Assembly (NCBI GenBank): GCA_013399875.1
Contig: VXAZ01008140.1
Coordinates: 124,001-188,000 of the forward strand
DNA: 64,000 nucleotides
Direction of reading: 5' to 3'
DNA from: Gymnorhina tibicen
Lineage: Eukaryota; Chordata; Aves; Passeriformes; Artamidae
The notes under the pieces are model-generated. The model did no database searches. It saw nothing but the letters and a program-made list of their open reading frames with translations, and was not told where the DNA came from. Numbering within the stretch: position 1 is the first letter of the stretch; each line of letters starts with the position of its first letter. Below, one piece after another: positions 1-7,891 of the stretch. The translations under genes were made by a program, and so were the position numbers.

Positions 1-7
1 GCTTTAC

Positions 8-76
8 CGTGTATCAGGGTGGAGTTCTGCCGAAAGATCTGGACCTTGCTGGAGTTCCTCACCACACATCTCATTC
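8..76 (-). CDS. ORM1: ORM (alpha-1-acid glycoprotein) exon 3, frame uncertain
   Basis: Third coding exon of the orosomucoid-type lipocalin. The polypyrimidine acceptor ends CCCCACAG at 77-84 and the donor is GTAAAGC at 1-7. One frame reads CVVRNSSKVQIFRQNSTLIH, which matches the human ORM segment around C-I-Y-N-T-T...E-N-G-T in cysteine position and in sequon spacing (N to N is 10 residues in both). That frame does not follow from exon 2 with the first acceptor, because exon 2 leaves two bases and the joined reading becomes MNEMCGEELQQG. Using the AG 7 nt further in (exon 8-69) restores the lipocalin frame with three fewer residues. A 2-nt loss in the TGTGTG-like stretch near the start would explain it equally well. 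Sequons NSS and NST are visible. The exon is real with good confidence; its exact 5' boundary is not settled. Confidence 0.72.
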
Positions 77-299
77 CTGTGGGGCAGAGAGGTCAGAGGG
101 AGCAAATATCCCCAAGATTGCCCCAACCAAACCTGAGGGATTTGGAATATGAGCAGGACTGCAGAGCTTAAATAAATGGGGCATAGCTGCTCTCCAGCCC
201 CAAATTTGTGGGGTGTCTCAGCCCAGAGGATGACACCAGAGGGCAGGAATGCCCCTGGGGATGGGGGAGCCAGATCAGGGGGTGAATCCCTGTCCTTAC
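77..299 (-). other. ORM intron 2
   Basis: A 223-nt intron between ORM exons 2 and 3, with donor GTAAGG (294-299) and acceptor CCCCACAG (77-84). I see no other feature in it. Confidence 0.7.
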
Positions 300-442
300 A
301 TTCTTATGATTTCAGTGACATTGAGCTCATCTTCATGGCTCCTGGGAGAGAAGGAAAAAGCCTCAAATGTCACTGCTCTTAGCTCTGCCAGGTGAGGGGG
401 ATACCTGGAGGCACCGACAATGTAGAACCACTGTCTCAGGAG
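300..442 (-). CDS. ORM1: ORM (alpha-1-acid glycoprotein) exon 2
   Basis: Second coding exon, 143 nt, encoding the first beta strands of the lipocalin barrel. It reads LLRQWFYIVGASRYPPHL and continues to SPRSHEDELNVTEIIR. The W-F-Y-I-x-x-A/G-S core and the E-D...E-x-x-R end align directly with human ORM (GKWFYIASAFRNEEY and EDTIFLREYQTR, from memory). The lipocalin SCR1 tryptophan is present (QWFY). One sequon, NVT, is visible. The acceptor is CCCCTCTGCAG and the donor GTAAGG. The exon follows exon 1 in phase 0 and leaves two bases (AT) of a split codon. Family role: an acute-phase plasma glycoprotein, secreted by liver, that binds basic and lipophilic ligands. In birds the related protein is also known from egg white (ovoglycoprotein). 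Confidence 0.9.
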
Positions 443-1096
443 CTGCAGAGGGGAGCAGAGTGGGTAAGGTTGGAGGGGCTGTGCCAGCTTCACCCACAGG
501 CACCCAATGAGTGAAAGCAAATGCTGTGTCTTATGTCCTGCTGTCCCACATCCAGGAGCACCCCTGGTAGGTAACTGGGCTGGGTGAGGGTCTCTGAGTT
601 TTGTCCCCGCTCTGTTAAGGCACTGCTCCATCTCCCAGGATGGCCAGTTCTTTCTGCAGTGGTGTCCTCCCTGCTCTGTGCCAGGCTGTCATTGCTTTCC
701 TCCCATTAAAAGCTCCCAAGGGATTAAATACTGTTTATGCAGTGAAGGGTTTGCAGATGGAGACTTGTGAGCTGAGTCACCATCACTTGAAGGACTTACA
801 ATAGAGTGGTGAGGCACTGGGATGGTGCTGCCCAGCCTGGTTTGCAGGGAGATGGAAGCAGGAACCCCAAAAGCACCTGCTCATGAGATTATGGGTGCAG
901 AGCCGCAAGGCTTCACCCCTTTCCCATGCTCCTGTGCAGCAGTCTGGACTTTTTAAGGAAAACAAGCATGGACAGGCAGTGAGATAAATACTGAGCCAGC
1001 CAGTGCTCCTCCCATAACCTCCTCCTGGATCCATAAGGGCTAGGGATGCTGATAGGAAAGGAGAGGATGGGTGCCTCAGATGAGGGCAGGGCTTAC
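443..1096 (-). other. ORM intron 1
   Basis: A 654-nt intron between ORM exons 1 and 2, with donor GTAAGC at 1091-1096 and acceptor CTCTGCAG at 443-450. I see no further gene or repeat in it. Confidence 0.75.
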
Positions 1097-1207
1097 CCCA
1101 GGGACAGTGGTGTTGTCGAAAGCGACTGGGATGAGTGGGGTGCAGCTTGGGGTCTTGGTGGCCAGGGTGAGGGGCAGCCCCAGAAAGAGGTCGAGGGTGG
1201 CCAACAT
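1097..1207 (-). CDS. ORM1: ORM (alpha-1-acid glycoprotein) exon 1, start codon and signal peptide
   Basis: First coding exon, 37 codons from ATG at 1205-1207 to donor GTAAGC. It begins MLATLDLFLGLPLTLATK, a hydrophobic secretory signal peptide. The mature start CTPLIPVAFDNTTVPG matches the human C-x-x-L-V-P-V-x-x-x-N-A-T mature N-terminus in spacing. The N-T-T sequon is present. This ATG was chosen because it opens the frame that continues into WFYIVGAS of exon 2. Another ATG 11 nt upstream (1216-1218) opens a different, overlapping frame without lipocalin features. The gene is in tandem with COL27A1, as in mammals, and a TATA box lies about 60 bp upstream. Possible paralogue numbering (ORM1 or ORM2) cannot be decided here. 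Confidence 0.87.
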
Positions 1208-1382
1208 CTCCTGGCCATCCAGGAGGATGCTCCTGCTCTGCCAGGCTGTTGCTCAGCTCTGTCCCTTATATAGGGCTGCCAGCAATGCTGGACATGCCGA
1301 GCACCAATGTGCCTGTTCCGTTCCCAGGCTGTTTGCTCAGGCATGAAGCAGTAGCAGGTGGAGGAAAATTCAACTTGCAAAA
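1208..1382 (-). promoter_or_regulatory. ORM core promoter: TATA, inverted CCAAT, C/EBP-like site
   Basis: On the minus strand TATATAA lies at 1266-1272, which predicts a start site near 1240 and a 5' UTR of about 30 nt. An inverted CCAAT (plus-strand CCAAT at 1304-1308) sits about 65 bp upstream of that start. A match to the C/EBP consensus T-K-N-N-G-Y-A-A-K (TTTTGCAAG) is at 1374-1382, about 135 bp upstream. C/EBP-driven acute-phase control is established for mammalian alpha-1-acid glycoprotein genes. That these sites act here is inference from motif and spacing only. Confidence 0.6.
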
Positions 1383-2100
1383 TCTTGGATTTCTCCAGTG
1401 TAAAAAGAGGAAAAAAAACCTCCCACCAACCTAATGCTTCACCAATGCAGGCTTTTGTTCTCAGAAACTGCAATTAATTTTGTGGGTGCCTGACGAAGTT
1501 CTCGGCAGCTTCAGGTGTGTTTGGAGACCTTGGGGACGCTAAGGGCAGCAGGACATGGCTTTCCTCCACAGGGCAAATAAACTGTTATGGAGATGGCTGG
1601 TTGGTAGCTTTAAGGGCTTTGGTCCACACTAGTCTTGTGTCCCCTTGGGACATGGGGCTTGCACAGGGGTTCACATGTGCTCTTGGGAGGGCAGAAACCA
1701 TGGGGGATTCCATGGGGAAGGGGCCTTGGGTATGAGGCAGGGAACCCATCAGTGCAGTGGGCTCAGACTTCTTAAAAACCATAAATTATAACTTCTTTAA
1801 ATGCAGCATCTCCCTATTTAACAGTGCCTTACAGCTCCTCTAATGTTGGCATCGTAGGTAAGTGTGGTGATTAATTAATTAAACGTGTCTGCTTTCACCC
1901 TGCCCTCAGCAGCTGCTGCAGGACCTGTGGCTCATGGGAGGGACAATCAGCCCCAGGCAGCCGGATTTCAGTGCCAAAGCGGAGCTGGTGCTATCAGCCA
2001 GCAGTGCCGGGAAGGGGCAGAGCACCGGCTGAACAAACACCGGCTCAGCCCCTTCCCGTTGCCCCTGTCGCAACCGGCACCAGCCAAAGCAGCTCCTGTG
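1383..2100. other. Intergenic, ORM upstream region
   Basis: Sequence between the ORM promoter and the polypyrimidine tract. I recognise no gene. An AT-rich palindromic stretch (TTAATTAATTAA) lies at 1871-1882, about 630 bp upstream of the predicted ORM start. Confidence 0.5.
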
Positions 2101-2340
2101 CTGCAGCGTAACAGGGCTTTTCCCCCTTCCCTCCCTTCTTTCCCTTTGCCACCCTCTTTTTTGCCCCCTCCCCCTGCTTTGCCCCCTGCTGTTGCCCTTG
2201 TCTTTCCGCTTTTTTCTCCCTTAGTTTCCTCCCTCTTCCTTTCCCCCCTACCCCATTTTCCCCCCTACGTTTTTCTTTCTTGTTTTTTTTTTTTTTTTTT
2301 TNTTTTTTTTTTTTTTTTTTTTTTTTTTCTCTTGCTCCCC
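2101..2340. repeat. Polypyrimidine tract with poly-T run and an unresolved base
   Basis: About 230 bp on the plus strand are almost all C and T. They end in a run of about 45 T that contains an N at 2302, a sign of uncertain length in the assembly. Read in the direction of COL27A1 and ORM transcription it is a purine tract. The open frame across it (Pro/Phe/Leu-rich) is a by-product of composition and not a gene. Confidence 0.85.
2164..2174 (-). promoter_or_regulatory. G5AG5 (MAZ-type) element downstream of COL27A1
   Basis: The minus strand reads GGGGGAGGGGG, an exact G5AG5. It lies about 450 nt past the COL27A1 poly(A) signal and about 920 nt before the ORM start site. Such elements are known to promote polymerase pausing and poly(A)-dependent termination between closely spaced genes. 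That role here is inference. Confidence 0.45.
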
Positions 2341-2599
2341 AGCACTGTGGCAGGACGGGGACAGGGATGAGGCGCAGCAGTTAGTTAGCAGCCATTGGGA
2401 TCTCAACCTTGTTGTGTATTTGGCATCATACTGAAGGTTGGGCAGCTCATGCCGAGACTGGCAGCTGAGGAAGGTTTGGGATGTGGGTTTGGCTCCTCAG
2501 ATCACTTGGCGGAACTCCTGGGAAATGGGATATTTTTGCACCTCTTACCCACCTAGTTTCTTATGAAGAACCAAAAAAACCCCCATTCCAGTCCTGTTT
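2341..2599. other. Intergenic, just past COL27A1 poly(A) site
   Basis: Flank immediately downstream of the inferred COL27A1 cleavage site. On the minus strand a T-rich, GT-containing stretch at about 2570-2585 fits a downstream poly(A) element. Nothing else is recognised. Confidence 0.5.
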
Positions 2600-2619
2600 C
2601 ATTGCCTCAGTTTTAAATA

Positions 2620-2665
2620 TTTATTTAAAGTCAAAAAACAAAAAAGGAAAAAGAAAGGCTTTAAT
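2620..2665 (-). terminator. COL27A1 poly(A) signals
   Basis: On the minus strand ATTAAA lies at 2660-2665 and AATAAA at 2620-2625. A T-rich/GT-rich stretch follows within 50 nt (about 2570-2585). Cleavage is expected near 2595-2610. No other canonical AATAAA is seen on this strand back to the stop codon. Confidence 0.65.
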
Positions 2666-3647
2666 GAGAACAAATGGTAACTGCAGCTGTGAGAAAACAC
2701 AAAACCAATGGCATGGGATGAGAGATGGAGAGACCTGGAGTAAGGGGGATGTGCAGGGAGGCAGCAAGTGATGCATGGTGGTGATTTTGGCCTGGGGATG
2801 AGGTATTTCTGTCAGGGGCTGTGTGGAGAGCGAGGTATTTGGGACAGATTCTGTTAACCTTTTCTGATGGTGGTTGGGAACCAACCAGCAGGCAGTAGTG
2901 ACAAAAAAAACTACACAAAGAGAGACTCACAGATAATTTTTTCCCCTCGAAAAATAAAATCCATAGTCCATATGAGACATGAAAACTCCGGACAGGCACT
3001 GAAGAGTTTCTGATACAGTACAGCTCTGATTACATCAATATTATTACTTATATAGCATTAAAGATTACCATAATTATCCTCTTTAAAAAAAAAATCCTCC
3101 AAATTTACATATAGAGACTAAAATGTCTACAAAACTTAACAAAACAAAACCCTTCCAAGCTCGGCTGGGTTCTGAAACAAGGTCAGTCAGTCTTGACAGA
3201 GGGGCTGAGGGAAGAGTTGCAGAGCTGGGTTTAAATGTAAGCTTAGCCCAGGGAGTCATGTGGGCAACTCAGTACAGCCCGACTCAGTACATGACAACCG
3301 ACTCCAAAGGAGCTCTCTGAGGCTCAACACTTCTAGATGAGATGTGTCCCTCACTCCCCTCCCAAAGCAGGGAAGTGCTGATGAACAACAACAACAAAAA
3401 AGCAAATTTGCATGTAAATTATCCCGTAAGTGATGTTGGCTGTGATGTGAGTTGTGTTATTGACACCCATGGCCACTAAAGGATCCCTTTTAAGGTGGCT
3501 GTTTCTCTGATTTAGCTGTAGAACATAATCTCCTCTCTTCCCAGAGCGATGATTCTCTGGGGCTTTTTTTTGGGTCTGTGGCGAGACATTGTAGCACCTT
3601 CATAACCTTAAATAAAGTCATATATATAAAATAACACACTTTTTAAG

Positions 3648-3720
3648 AGCACCAGAGATTTCACAGTGAGAGGTAGAAACAAATCAGACGAGCCCATTCC
3701 CTCTCTCTATTTTAGCACCA
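3648..3720 (-). promoter_or_regulatory. miR-29 and let-7 seed-match cluster in the 3' UTR
   Basis: On the mRNA strand TGGTGCTA (8-mer match to the miR-29 seed) is at 3713-3720, TGGTGCT (7-mer) at 3648-3654, and CTACCTC (let-7 7-mer) at 3670-3676. miR-29 is an established repressor of many collagen and matrix mRNAs through this seed. Function at this UTR is inferred. Confidence 0.55.
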
Positions 3721-4449
3721 ATCTCTTCCCCTCTCCTCTTTCCATTCCCCCTTCTTTGCTTCCTGACTCTCCCCTACTCCAACACCACACCTGAGAGGGA
3801 GTGTTGATTAAACTCATGGAAGGAGGAACTTTGCTTTTTTTTCTTTTTTTTTCCTTTTTGCTTTAAATAATATAATATATATATTTTGTTTCTTCTAATA
3901 TTGCACATCAAAATGCTTCCTGTACACAGAGCAGCCAGATTCAACTTGCAGCTCCGCCTGGGAGACCTGATGCAGCACATGGCCATCCAGAAGGTGACAA
4001 GCTCTGAGAGGGAAGCTCTATTTTTTTAATTATTTTTTTCAATGGAAAGAACATTTGGTAACTTAGGAACCAGAAAAAAATGGGTGGGTGGGGGGGAAAC
4101 AACAGAAAAACCCACACGCTGCAAGTTGCTTGAGGTTTCTCTCAATGTTTTCTTTGGTCATGGAAAAAACTTTGTGTGTGGAACCGCACCATCCAGTCCC
4201 CTGATCCCTTTTCACTGCTCACGTCCTGACTGATGCCTGCTTCCCTGACATCCTTGTTCTTCCTCCTTTCAACAACCAGCTGAGTTCAGTAGATCATGGG
4301 TTCTTGGAGACCTTGAGCCAAAGGCTGGAGCAAGAGTTGACCCAAAAGATACAGCCCAGCTGTCCTTGCTGCAGAGAGGTGGGAGAGGCCCTGTAAGGAG
4401 AGGCCAATCATGGGATTGGAGCCTCAGAGCCTGGTTTCCATAGCTTGGT

Positions 4450-4596
4450 TCAAAGGAAGCAGACGGGGCCGACCTCGAGGTGATACTGCTTTCCTGGCTC
4501 GGATGGGGGCAGGTTGTAGATGTTGACAATTGGCAGCTGCTGAGGGTCCTGTGTCCGAAATGAAAAGAGTGTCCGATGCCAGCGTCCATCCTTGAT
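4450..4596 (-). CDS. COL27A1: COL27A1 last coding exon: C-propeptide end and stop
   Basis: Forty-eight codons plus TGA (4450-4452). It starts [20 protein letters not shown] and ends [11 protein letters not shown], the conserved fibrillar-collagen C-terminus whose final cysteine pairs inside the C-propeptide. The acceptor is CCCCACACAG. The C-propeptide drives chain selection and trimerisation in the ER and is removed by a procollagen C-proteinase after secretion. Confidence 0.96.
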   Translation of the reverse strand: MKDGRWHRTLFSFRTQDPQQLPIVNIYNLPPSEPGKQYHLEVGPVCFL

Positions 4597-5743
4597 CTGT
4601 GTGGGGAGTGGGGACAGAGAGAAAGCTGATGAACCAGGGGGTGAATCCTGCTGGAAAGGAATGTGTTTCATGAGGTGTAAGCCTGAAAATCCCTGTGTGA
4701 GACAAGGGACTGTCCCTTGGGCTGAGCAGGTCTGGGGTGGGTTTAGAGAGCATTTTGGGAAACGCTTTATCAGGCTAATTTCAAAACTGAGCTTGAATGG
4801 TATCACCAAAACGAACTCCTAATGCTGTGAGCCTGAATGCAGCCCTGTGTCTCCTGACGCTGTGTGGCACCAGACAAGAGCCACGGTGTCCTGGGTTACA
4901 AATATACCATGAGCTGTTGAGACCAGGTGTAGCAATGCTCCTTGCCTCCTCCCTCTGGACTATCTCCTGTTAATGGGCCCAACAATGCCTTGCTGAATGA
5001 CTCAGAGATAACCTGCACCTGGACTATCTCCTGTTAATGGGCCATCAGTGCCTTGCCCCATGACTCACCATCCCATTGTGAGATGCTCCGCCCAGAGGGA
5101 AGGAACCAAGCATTCCCACCAGGCTAAAAATCTGGGGCCTGGAACAGCAGGGGCAGACTTACCTACTGGGATCCCAGAGGACAAGATCTACACCATTGGA
5201 TTTTCCGAGGAAGACCAGACCCTCCTACAACACTGCTGGACCTTCAGAGGAAGACCAGACCTTTCAACAGAACCATCACTCCAGGAGAACTGCAGTTCAC
5301 CATCTAATTGGACTGTTACTAACCCCCCGATTATCAGGGGGTCAGGTTTGTGCTCTGACCTTGTCAGTGGGTTGGGGTTTTATTTTGCGCTACTGCATTT
5401 ATTTTATTTTTCCTATTAAATTGTATTTCTGACTTGGACTCTCTCACTAGTTTGCTTTCAAACTAGCACACACGGCCACCACCCGTGGGGAACCATTCCC
5501 CCTTCTGCCATTTAACTGCTCCTATACATCACAGGTAACTTCAGAATTTCATCTTTTGCTTTCTCTTTGAAGGCCATCTGCTTCACAGGAGCTGCTATAG
5601 CATCCTTGACTGGAAAATTAGTGGAGAACTGGTAAACTTGACCCTTCTCCCTTGTAGGATGAGCAGCATAGGTGTTACTTGAGCCCCAGAGTGGGCTCTG
5701 GCATTTCTCTCCACTTCTTCTTCCCTCTTTCACAGCAACATAC
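4597..5743 (-). other. COL27A1 last intron, carrying a solo LTR
   Basis: A 1,147-nt intron, half of it filled by the LTR at 4887-5470. Donor GTATGT, acceptor CACACAG. The remaining sequence has no recognised feature. Confidence 0.85.
4887..5470 (+). mobile_element. Solo LTR of an endogenous retrovirus, with 5-bp target duplication
   Basis: The element begins TGTCCTGGGTTACAAAT and ends AAACTAGCACA, the TG...CA termini of an LTR. It is flanked on both sides by the direct repeat CACGG (4882-4886 and 5471-5475). An ATTAAA poly(A) signal at 5415-5420 fits a plus-strand LTR. A roughly 64-bp tandem duplication lies at 4955-5067, and a 15-bp repeat with 40-bp period at 5207-5261. No internal viral genes remain, so it is a recombination remnant. 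A 5-bp duplication fits an ERVL-like or related family; I do not assign the family. The 123-codon open frame in it is not a gene. It lies antisense to COL27A1. Confidence 0.85.
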
Positions 5744-5962
5744 CTTGCAATCATCAGCTGCCACATCTGGCCTGAGCTGCCCATCCGCTTCAAACATCTG
5801 CCCATTCCAGGCCCTGAAGCGCACGGCTTTTTCTGAGGGTTTCTCAGAGGAGCCTTCCTGCCAGACAGAGGTGTTCAGGCAGTGGATGGTGATGTGCTGC
5901 ACCACCTCTGAGCTCAGCAGTCGCAGGAAGTTCATCTGGACTCGCCCGATGTCAAAATCCAA
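5744..5962 (-). CDS. COL27A1: COL27A1 C-propeptide exon (COLFI, third segment)
   Basis: Seventy-three codons, from [20 protein letters not shown] through [15 protein letters not shown] and [18 protein letters not shown] to [16 protein letters not shown] and ITIHCLN are hallmark COLFI motifs. It holds the sixth and seventh of the eight conserved cysteines and a sequon (NTS) just after the sixth. The glycosylation site of type I collagen before this cysteine (N-I-T-x-x-C) is replaced by H-I-T. Donor GTATGT, acceptor CACTTTACAG. Confidence 0.96.
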
Positions 5963-6737
5963 CTGTAAAGTGACAGAGAGGTCATAGGGGCACCCTGCAG
6001 AGGGGCTGAGGGGAGCAGGATTGGTGCAAGGTGGGATAGCAAAGGGGGTCCCCCTGTCCTTTGCTTCATTCTGCAGTGGTGTCCAGAGCTGGATCTGATG
6101 TGAATATGGGCAATAAGGGCCAGATGCCAAGTCATTTTGGAAAGTTTTCATGGGGACACAGCATGTCCTTTGCTTTGCAGAACAAACTGGAAGGTCCTTA
6201 AGTAGGAGGAAAAGAATGTAAACTTTGAATTCAATACAAGTTGCAAAGCAGGTTCCAGTTCATCTGGAAATGAGCCCAGATATTGCTATTTGTGTTTTTA
6301 GTACAGGTACTTCCTCAGCAAAAATCCTGTAGCAATAACATCACTGGAAACTTGTGTATTTAAGCTGATCTCGCTTTTCCAGGTAGTGGAAAACAAAATG
6401 CGAGGGTGACTCGAACATAATTCAAAAAAGTTCATTCAATAAAGGATTTGGGAGCAGTGTGTTTGTGAAATTACCGGTCCTGTTAAGGCTATGCATTCAT
6501 TAAACATCACCAGAACACATGGCTTTGTCTTGACAAGAGTCAATAACAGCCTTATGTCTATTTTTTAACTCCTGAGAGCAGTTCTGAGTGTTACAGTTGC
6601 ACTAATGGTGCCCTGAGGAGAAACCTGGGTGCTGTGTCCTCATGGTCACTGTCCGCTGTCCTGGGACAACACACCCTGTGTAAATATTTGGAAATAGCAG
6701 TGTGGGAAATGCTGCTCTGGCGCTGAGCTGTGCCTAC
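5963..6737 (-). other. COL27A1 intron between C-propeptide exons
   Basis: A 775-nt intron, donor GTAGGC. No repeat or other feature recognised. Confidence 0.85.
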
Positions 6738-6847
6738 CTTGGAGACAGTGACAGGGCTGAGACACGTCTGGCCACCATTGGTGAAGTTGCAGATGACCTG
6801 TATGGTGTCTGAGGAACAGCCAAGATTTGGGTCAATCCAGTAGGTAC
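6738..6847 (-). CDS. COL27A1: COL27A1 C-propeptide exon (COLFI, second segment)
   Basis: 110 nt, completing a split Gly-Thr junction and reading [20 protein letters not shown] then [19 protein letters not shown]-x-G-C-x-x-D is the conserved calcium-binding loop of fibrillar C-propeptides, which contributes to trimer formation. It contains the third to fifth conserved cysteines and an NFT sequon. Acceptor TTTCCTCAG, donor GTAGGC. Confidence 0.96.
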
Positions 6848-7006
6848 CTGAGGAAATGGAGGATTTGGGGATTAACAAGGACACTTAACCTTTTCTGTGA
6901 ATGACAAAAGGAGAGTTTTGGTTTCTTCGTGACTGGTCCCAGGGATGGACACCATGTGAAAGAGCCCTTTGGAGGATGTAGCCTTTGCACATTCAGGGCT
7001 TCCTAC

Positions 7007-7175
7007 CATCATTCATCTTCTGTTCACAGTTCATGAGGTCCCGGCAGATGCGTGCAGGGTTTTCCTTGGTTCCCAGGGGTCTTTTGATGCTCTGAATGAG
7101 GTTGCTGAGGTAGTGTAGGGTCTTAAAGATCTCTCCTCCATGGTCCAGCATGAGAAGGTCTGGATGTTGGTAACC
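7007..7175 (-). CDS. COL27A1: COL27A1 C-propeptide exon (COLFI, first segment)
   Basis: 169 nt, starting [20 protein letters not shown], then [20 protein letters not shown], ending [12 protein letters not shown] plus one base. [20 protein letters not shown] is a long identity with human COL27A1 as I recall it and is the best family discriminator in the window. NPARxCRDLxxC carries the first two conserved cysteines. Acceptor TTTCTTTCCAG, donor GTAGGA. Confidence 0.97.
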
Positions 7176-7576
7176 CTGGAAAGAAAAGAAGGCAAAGTCA
7201 GGGGTGCCTTGGGGGCGCTGGGTCCTGTAACCACAAGGGTTTCTGCATAATTTTGAGAAAAATCAGTGGGTCAAAGACAGGCTGTGCTGGCTTGGGGCCA
7301 GTGAGCCACAGGCCTTGTATTGTCCCAAACAGGACGTTGCTGAAATGCTGGCAAAGTCACAATGGCAAAGTCAGGAGGTCTGAAGCCTCACAAATCAGTG
7401 ACACAACAGAACCAATCCTTTAACTGGACCTTTGCCTGCATTAACTCCAGATAGTCCACTAGACCAGTGACAAATCAGGGCTTTGTATAAACTTTCTGCA
7501 CACACAAAGCACTGATGAGACCATTCCTAGTCTCCAGCTCAAGCAAAGACCAGGGAGTTCAAAAATTCCCTTGTAC
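7176..7576 (-). other. COL27A1 intron
   Basis: A 401-nt intron; no further feature recognised. Confidence 0.85.
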
Positions 7577-7642
7577 CTCTGTCTTGAACGCGGTGTTGGA
7601 GTCGATCAGTGTCTGGAAAGCTGCCCCAAAGCTGTCTTGTTG
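7577..7642 (-). CDS. COL27A1: COL27A1 linker exon between helix and COLFI domain
   Basis: Twenty-two codons, QQDSFGAAFQTLIDSNTAFK followed by TE. It is the non-collagenous telopeptide-like link. The motif Q-Q-D-x-x-G-A-A-F-Q-T matches the human protein at this place. The site of C-proteinase cleavage is expected in this neighbourhood but cannot be pinned down from sequence. Acceptor CACACCAG, donor GTACAA. Confidence 0.93.
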
Positions 7643-7864
7643 CTGGTGTGGGGTGAAAAAGATGGAAACTTGAGATTGTTAGAAGCTGAATGTGCCCTGA
7701 TGCAAGAAAACACTTCTCAATCTAAGGCTGCAGTTCAAGCATTGCTCTGCTAACAGAGCATCTCCTGCTGGACTTTGAGTGTGTGTCTTCAAGGTCCCAG
7801 CAGCACCTTGGCTCTGCAGGACTTATTATCATCGTTAACAAACATACAGAGAATGGCAACTTAC

Positions 7865-7891
7865 AAACGAGGCTGGAACTCCTGGCGGTCC
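7865..7891 (-). CDS. COL27A1: COL27A1 helix end exon (27 nt)
   Basis: Nine codons, GPPGVPASF. The last Gly-X-Y triplets end here (GPPGVP) and the chain leaves the helix. Acceptor CTGATTTCCAG, donor GTAAGT. Exon size is a multiple of 9 as in other helix exons. Confidence 0.9.

Larger units (their letters stand above)
2600..4449 (-). other. COL27A1: COL27A1 3' UTR (inferred extent)
   Basis: About 1.85 kb from the stop codon to the inferred cleavage site near 2600, with no splice-site evidence inside. It is A/T-rich and carries miR-29 and let-7 seed matches at 3648-3720. The only canonical AATAAA on the minus strand between the stop and 2600 is at its far end. The length is near that of the human UTR as I recall it. 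The end is inferred and not demonstrated. Confidence 0.6.

Noticed and set aside
1871..1882. TTAATTAATTAA as an HNF1 site for ORM
   Set aside because: The two half-sites do not have the one-base spacing of the HNF1 consensus, and the place is about 630 bp from the start site.
1885..2370. 161-codon plus-strand open frame rich in Pro, Phe and Leu
   Set aside because: It is the translation of the polypyrimidine tract and poly-T run and contains an N.
5048..5419. 123-codon open frame
   Set aside because: Lies wholly inside the solo LTR, which does not encode protein.
4450..7642. COL24A1 as an alternative identity
   Set aside because: The C-propeptide and helix motifs follow COL27A1 as recalled, the C-terminus is GPVCFL, and the adjacent ORM gene fits the COL27A1 locus.
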